9,719 bases of DNA from CAVBBU01 sp963593765. GTDB taxonomy: Bacteria > Bacillota > Clostridia > Lachnospirales > Lachnospiraceae. Where the stretch lies: contig CAVBBU010000078.1 of assembly GCA_963593765.1 (NCBI GenBank), positions 1-9,719 on the forward strand, in the 5' to 3' direction. Shown in pieces: positions 7,607 to 9,719 of this stretch. Both the position numbers and the translations under genes were made by a program. Every line of letters starts with the position of its first letter. The first letter of the stretch is position 1. The notes under the pieces were generated by a model that worked only from the letters and a program-made list of their open reading frames with translations, ran no database searches and had not been told where the DNA came from.

Positions 7607-8194
7607 TTAAGAAAAAGTTAATATGTGGATTCCAGCGAGCCTGTAATCGAGTGCCGTGGCATAGATATCTGTTATCTTTTGATAAAATCTGCGTTCAGAT
7701 AAACGGATTTCACGAATCTGCTCCAGTAAGCGATCGAAATACTCTGTTGTAAGCACAGAGCCGCCATTCTTTAAACGCTCATCATCCATGACCCAGCCTT
7801 TGATGGTGTAATCCTTCACAATACGGTTTGCCCATTTTCGGAATTGCACTGCTCGCTCATTATTTACTTTAAATCCGACAGCAATAATCATCTGGAGGTT
7901 ATAATGCCTCGTATCACGAGTAACCTGCCGAGTGCCCTCCGTTTGAACTATCCGGAAAATCCGGATAGTTGCATCTTCCTCAAGCTCAGAATCAGAATAA
8001 ATCTTCTTAATATGCTCATTAATTGTACGAACATCCACATCATACAGTGTCGCCATCATCTTCTGCGTAAGCCATATATTCTCATCCTCGTAACGCATCT
8101 CAATACTATCCTGCTGATCCCCCACAGAGGCAACATATGTTAGGTATTCCGCCGCACTGGAACGGATAGTTATTTCATCTTTTTTCTTTTCCAA
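7607..8194 (-). CDS. RhuM-family protein, C-terminally truncated
   Basis: 195 residues from the TTG at 8194. RhuM-family (virulence-associated, Bro-like) proteins are usually about 330 residues; they occur on pathogenicity islands and mobile elements, and their biochemical role is unsettled. The N-terminal core is well kept: IWLTQKMMATLYDVDVRTI (a helix-turn-helix-like segment), the GTRQVTRDTRHYNLQMIIAVGF and RAVQFRKWANRIVKDYTIKG stretches, and FYQKITDIYATALDY. Right after ALDY, where the family normally continues into an FFATVQNK-like segment, the frame changes to RLAGIHILTFS and stops. The 3' half is therefore missing, with the break near 7643. Codon use differs from the operon: Arg is mostly CGN and Ile mostly ATT/ATC, against AGA and ATA downstream, suggesting horizontal origin. 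An in-frame GTG at 8203 overlaps the ribosome binding site, so TTG at 8194 (8 nt from AGGAGG) is preferred. Confidence 0.82.
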   Translation of the reverse strand: MEKKKDEITIRSSAAEYLTYVASVGDQQDSIEMRYEDENIWLTQKMMATLYDVDVRTINEHIKKIYSDSELEEDATIRIFRIVQTEGTRQVTRDTRHYNLQMIIAVGFKVNNERAVQFRKWANRIVKDYTIKGWVMDDERLKNGGSVLTTEYFDRLLEQIREIRLSERRFYQKITDIYATALDYRLAGIHILTFS

Positions 8195-8202
8195 ATAAAG
8201 CA

Positions 8203-8208
8203 CCTCCT
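8203..8208 (-). promoter_or_regulatory. Ribosome binding site AGGAGG setting a TTG start for the RhuM-family gene
   Basis: A perfect AGGAGG lies 8 nt upstream of TTG at 8194. The alternative GTG at 8203-8201 overlaps the AGGAGG itself and cannot be served by it. Confidence 0.75.
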
Positions 8209-8594
8209 TTTTTCATTGTTACCCACTGCTTTATAGGCTATCGGCTGTATTTTTATCTGCCATTATCTTTCCTTCTTATTTTTTGTCTTTTATTTCCAAA
8301 TATCCGCTGAAGCTGACAGCTTCAAGACTAGTCCTACAAATTCAACACTGTAAATTGCTCATTCTGCATCTCTTATATTCTTCTTTTGGCTTTTCGCCCA
8401 TCGTTTCAGCCATTTTTTATATAACAATGCCTTTAAAATCATAATATCCAAATACCCTCGATAATGCAAATATAATTTTAGATTCCTACTCCTTTTTATT
8501 CTTCTTTATACTCAACTAACAATTCTTTGCTCTAACTAATTTTAAAAATAAGCATGACGGTTTTCCTACATTTTTAAATTGACATTTACATTAT

Positions 8595-8624
8595 ATTATC
8601 ATTCGCACACAAACAAAATTTCAA
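8595..8624 (-). promoter_or_regulatory. Candidate promoter reading toward the RhuM-family gene
   Basis: Minus strand TTGAAA (8624-8619), an 18-nt spacer and GATAAT (8600-8595) give a reasonable sigma-A-type promoter. A perfect TATAAT also lies at 8595-8590, but with too long a spacer. If used, it would leave an untranslated leader of about 390 nt before the TTG at 8194, which is unusually long. Confidence 0.35.
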
Positions 8625-8661
8625 CTAATTTCGGCAGTTATTTTAACAGCCGATTTTAGTT
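8623..8661. repeat. 39-nt quasi-palindrome beside the candidate promoter
   Basis: The arms are symmetrical in blocks: AACTAA/TTAGTT outside, TCGGC/GCCGA in the middle and GTTA/TAAC inside, interrupted only by matched-position mismatches (two adjacent pairs and one single) around a 3-nt centre. No T-run follows on either strand, so it does not look like an intrinsic terminator. It overlaps the -35 box of the candidate promoter by two bases, as an operator or activator site might. Confidence 0.55.
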
Positions 8662-8783
8662 AAACTCATCGAGGGAGTATTCTAAAGTATTTAAGTTGCA
8701 AAAAGCCCTTTATTTGTCGGATGCGACGCTCTAGCAAAATGCTACAAATATCAATTTGAACAAAACGCAGAAATTAATTTCTC

Positions 8784-8819
8784 AGAATATAAAATGGGCT
8801 GCCGCATTATGCGACAGCC
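8784..8819 (-). terminator. Intrinsic terminator of the tRNA operon
   Basis: On the minus strand a 10-bp stem (GGCTGTCGCA with TGCGGCAGCC, one T-G wobble) around a TAA loop lies 8 nt after the tRNA-Lys 3' end. It is followed by a weak T-rich tail, CATTTTATATTC. The stem is strong but the T-tract is imperfect. Confidence 0.7.
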
Positions 8820-8827
8820 TCTAAAGA

Positions 8828-8900
8828 TGAGCTACGCGGGAATCGAACCCGCGACAACTTGATTAAAAGTCAAGTGCTCTACCGACTGAGCTAGTAGCTC
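8828..8900 (-). tRNA. tRNA-Lys (anticodon TTT)
   Basis: 73 nt with a complete cloverleaf: acceptor GAGCTAC/GTAGCTC with A73, D arm with AGCTCAGTCGGTAGAGC, anticodon loop CTTTTAA, and T arm GCGGGTTCGATTCCCGC. No CCA is encoded, so the 3' end must be added by tRNA nucleotidyltransferase. It is the last gene of the tRNA operon. Confidence 0.97.
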
Positions 8901-8956
8901 GTTTAAATAGTTTTTTCATTCTTCCATTCCGCTACAGGACGAACTATCGCGGAGCG

Positions 8957-8997
8957 TTTTTTACTTCATAGAAGGTAAGTTCCGATGAAGTAAAAAA
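8957..8997. repeat. 13-bp perfect inverted repeat in the Phe-Lys tRNA spacer
   Basis: TTTTTTACTTCAT (8957-8969) and ATGAAGTAAAAAA (8985-8997) pair perfectly around a 15-nt loop. On the transcribed strand the T-run precedes the stem and none follows it, so it does not look like a terminator. A processing hairpin between tRNAs is possible. Confidence 0.6.
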
Positions 8998-9001
8998 TAA
9001 A

Positions 9002-9074
9002 TGCCTTGGACTGGAATCGAACCAGTGACACAAGGATTTTCAGTCCTTTGCTCTACCAACTGAGCTACCAAGGC
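9002..9074 (-). tRNA. tRNA-Phe (anticodon GAA)
   Basis: 73 nt with acceptor GCCTTGG/CCAAGGC and A73, anticodon loop CTGAAAA on an AAGGA/TCCTT stem, and T arm with GGTTCGATTCC. CCA is not encoded. Only 6 nt separate it from the fMet tRNA upstream. Confidence 0.97.
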
Positions 9075-9080
9075 ATTAAA

Positions 9081-9154
9081 TAGCGGGAACAGGATTTGAA
9101 CCTGTGACCTTCGGGTTATGAGCCCGACGAGCTTCCAGACTGCTCCATCCCGCG
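9081..9154 (-). tRNA. Initiator tRNA-fMet (anticodon CAT)
   Basis: 74 nt. The anticodon stem carries the three consecutive G-C pairs of bacterial initiators (CGGG CTCATAA CCCG). The first acceptor position is unpaired: position 1 is C and position 72 is T, where most bacteria have C-A. Both features mark it as the initiator rather than elongator Met or an Ile(CAT) tRNA. CCA is not encoded. Confidence 0.95.
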
Positions 9155-9202
9155 TCGGGTCTGACATGGATACTTTTTTAAGTCCAGTCCTTTTTTAATT
9201 AC

Positions 9203-9227
9203 TATTTTATATAACATATATAAAATA
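9203..9227. repeat. 11-bp AT-only perfect hairpin in the Tyr-fMet tRNA spacer
   Basis: TATTTTATATA (9203-9213) and TATATAAAATA (9217-9227) pair perfectly around ACA. The same bases could supply a -10-like TATAAA for an internal promoter before the fMet tRNA; no clear -35 is seen, so this remains only a possibility. Confidence 0.5.
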
Positions 9228-9231
9228 AGAG

Positions 9232-9313
9232 TGGGGGAAAGTGGATTCGAACCACTGAAGGCGTCGCCAGCAGATTTACAGTCTGTCCCCTTTGGCCACT
9301 CGGGAATTCCCCC
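9232..9313 (-). tRNA. tRNA-Tyr (anticodon GTA)
   Basis: 82 nt, a class II tRNA with a long variable arm (CTGGCGACGCCTTCAG region) as expected for bacterial Tyr. The acceptor is GGGGGAA/TTCCCCC with A73, the anticodon loop is CTGTAAA on a CAGA/TCTG stem, and the T arm is GTGGTTCGAATCCAC. CCA is not encoded. Confidence 0.96.
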
Positions 9314-9328
9314 AAAAACATATGCTTG

Positions 9329-9345
9329 CTTTGCAAAAAGCAAAG
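9329..9345. repeat. 6-bp hairpin at the Thr-Tyr tRNA boundary
   Basis: CTTTGC (9329-9334) and GCAAAG (9340-9345) pair perfectly around AAAAA. The last two bases belong to the tRNA-Thr 3' end, so the fold would sit at its 3' processing site. Confidence 0.45.
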
Positions 9346-9416
9346 CCGATAATCGGACTCGAACCGATAACCTGCTGATTACAAATCAGCTGCTCTGCCA
9401 ATTGAGCCATATCGGC
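9344..9416 (-). tRNA. tRNA-Thr (anticodon TGT)
   Basis: 73 nt with acceptor GCCGATA/TATCGGC-type pairing (one imperfect position possible), discriminator T73 as common for Thr, D arm with GGCTCAATTGGCAGAGC, anticodon loop TTTGTAA on GCTGA/TCAGC, and T arm with GGTTCGAGTCC. CCA is not encoded. A decayed relative of its 5' half lies just upstream. Confidence 0.95.
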
Positions 9417-9427
9417 AAATATACCTT

Positions 9428-9505
9428 GAGCAGCTGATTTGTAATCAGCTTGCTCTGCCTCTGATTGCCCTAAAGGACAATCAGCATGAATTGCGCCATA
9501 TCTGC
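9428..9505 (-). pseudogene. Decayed tRNA-Thr 5' half with inserted hairpin and inverted anticodon arm
   Basis: On the minus strand the first 17 nt (9505-9489) match 15 of 17 bases of the tRNA-Thr 5' end. A 29-nt insert (9488-9460) follows, containing the hairpin CTGATTG/CAATCAG. Then comes an exact GGCAGAGCA D-arm match (9459-9451), and the anticodon arm GCTGATTACAAATCAGC (9449-9433), in which the loop is the reverse complement of that in tRNA-Thr. On the plus strand, 22 nt at 9428-9449 are a perfect inverted copy of 9374-9395 inside the functional tRNA-Thr. There is no T arm or 3' acceptor strand, so it cannot work as a tRNA. Confidence 0.75.
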
Positions 9506-9510
9506 GCGTC

Positions 9511-9571
9511 GACAGCCACTACACTTTTGTTCGGTCTGGCTTTGCCAAACCTCACTACGTTTCGTGCTGTC
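9511..9571. repeat. Nested hairpin in the Val-Thr tRNA spacer
   Basis: The outer arms GACAGC(c)AC (9511-9519) and GTGCTGTC (9564-9571) enclose an inner hairpin GGTcTGGC/GCCAaACC (9533-9551) with a TTT loop. CACTAC occurs as a direct repeat inside it (9517-9522 and 9553-9558). The organised fold suggests a structured RNA or a small repeat element, but I do not recognise a family. Confidence 0.5.
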
Positions 9572-9577
9572 TCCTTC

Positions 9578-9604
9578 TTCGATTAAGACTTCGTCTTAAT
9601 CGAA
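9578..9604. repeat. 12-bp perfect hairpin in the Val-Thr tRNA spacer
   Basis: TTCGATTAAGAC (9578-9589) and GTCTTAATCGAA (9593-9604) pair perfectly around a TTC loop. No T-run follows on the transcribed strand, so termination is not expected. Confidence 0.6.
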
Positions 9605-9633
9605 TGAACCAAAACGCTAATAACTCATGAATA

Positions 9634-9653
9634 CCACTGATTGGTATCAGTGG
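9634..9653. repeat. 8-bp hairpin overlapping the tRNA-Val 3' end
   Basis: CCACTGAT (9634-9641) and ATCAGTGG (9646-9653) pair around TGGT. The upper arm includes the discriminator and the last acceptor bases of tRNA-Val, so the fold could compete with the acceptor stem in the precursor. Confidence 0.45.
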
Positions 9654-9719
9654 AACCTACAGGGCTCGAACCTGTGACCCTCTGCTTGTAAGGCAGATGC
9701 TCTCCCAGCTGAGCTAAGA
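9651..9719 (-). tRNA. tRNA-Val (anticodon TAC), 5' end cut by the window edge
   Basis: 69 nt are visible, from acceptor position 5 to A73. The anticodon loop is CTTACAA on TCTGC/GCAGA, the D arm is TAGCTCAGCTGGGAGAGC, and the T arm contains GGTTCGAGCC. The 3' acceptor strand is AGGTTCC, so about four 5' bases lie beyond the window. CCA is not encoded. Confidence 0.94.

Larger units (their letters stand above)
8209..8796. other. About 590-bp AT-rich stretch without a recognisable gene
   Basis: No open frame of useful length or recognisable protein is seen on either strand. It contains a candidate minus-strand promoter (8595-8624), a 39-nt quasi-palindrome (8623-8661), a perfect 7-bp hairpin with a 3-nt loop (TGAAGCT/AGCTTCA, 8308-8324) and a small hairpin TAGCA/TGCTA near 8732-8744. 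It separates the tRNA operon terminator from the RhuM remnant and may be decayed island DNA. Confidence 0.6.

Noticed and set aside
6039..8143. Plus-strand frames over the sugar transferase and RhuM-family genes
   Set aside because: The Ser/Leu/Phe-rich translation at 6039-6287 is the antisense of the charged coiled-coil tail, and 7844-8143 is antisense to RhuM core motifs.
8342..8401. A 19-residue minus-strand open frame beginning at 8401
   Set aside because: It has no ribosome binding site and no context; the length is expected by chance.
8579..8584. A perfect TTGACA on the plus strand
   Set aside because: No -10 box lies at 16-18 nt and no gene follows on that strand.
8784..8900. tRNA-Lys 3' end as an attachment site for the island carrying the RhuM gene
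   Set aside because: The position is suggestive, but no second copy of the tRNA-Lys 3' sequence, integrase or direct repeat is visible in the window.
8961..9437. Open frames of 68-75 codons on both strands
   Set aside because: They run through tRNA genes, and their translations are the well-known artefacts of translated tRNA sequence.
1..9719. CRISPR arrays, transposases or rRNA
   Set aside because: No regularly spaced direct repeats, no insertion sequence ends or transposase-like frames, and no rRNA signatures are present.

Overview
The window looks like a low-GC Gram-positive chromosome, most likely a Clostridia/Lachnospiraceae-type gut Firmicute. This rests on the AT-rich composition with heavy ATA (Ile) and AGA (Arg) codon use, YesN/YesM-style signalling proteins, GGAG-type ribosome binding sites, and tRNA genes that do not encode their CCA ends. 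The genus is inferred from style only. Every supported gene lies on the minus strand, so transcription runs from high to low coordinates.

Region 1 (about 9719 to 8784) is a tRNA operon in the order Val(TAC, cut by the window edge), Thr(TGT), Tyr(GTA), initiator fMet(CAT), Phe(GAA), Lys(TTT), ending in a hairpin terminator. Most spacers carry a near-perfect inverted repeat. The long Val-Thr spacer also holds a decayed 5' half of a tRNA-Thr, with a hairpin inserted in its D-loop region and its anticodon arm in inverted orientation.

Region 2 (about 8796 to 7607) is about 590 bp without a recognisable gene, carrying a 39-nt quasi-palindrome next to a candidate promoter, followed by a RhuM-family gene. 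That gene has foreign-looking codon use and loses family similarity near residue 184, so it appears to be a C-terminally truncated remnant of a mobile island.

Region 3 (7587 to 30) is a compact six-gene operon: a membrane sugar-phosphate transferase that starts polysaccharide or glycoprotein glycan assembly, a class I mannose-6-phosphate isomerase (manA), a ROK-family sugar kinase, an AraC-type response regulator (YesN-like), a short single-span histidine kinase (YesM-like), and a duplicated ABC-type ATPase-fold protein. It ends at a strong intrinsic terminator at 30-70. The kinase and isomerase would supply hexose 6-phosphates and the transferase would use nucleotide-sugar derived from such pools, so the front half is metabolic/glycan and the back half is regulatory.

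The most unusual gene is the last one (121-1596). It aligns by eye to the RbsA/MglA-type double ATPase of sugar ABC importers. Yet essentially every nucleotide-binding and catalytic motif is destroyed in both halves, and no permease or binding protein is nearby. It overlaps or abuts the two-component genes, which suggests a pseudo-ATPase repurposed as a signalling partner of a histidine kinase that has no sensor domain of its own. This role is an inference from the sequence and context.
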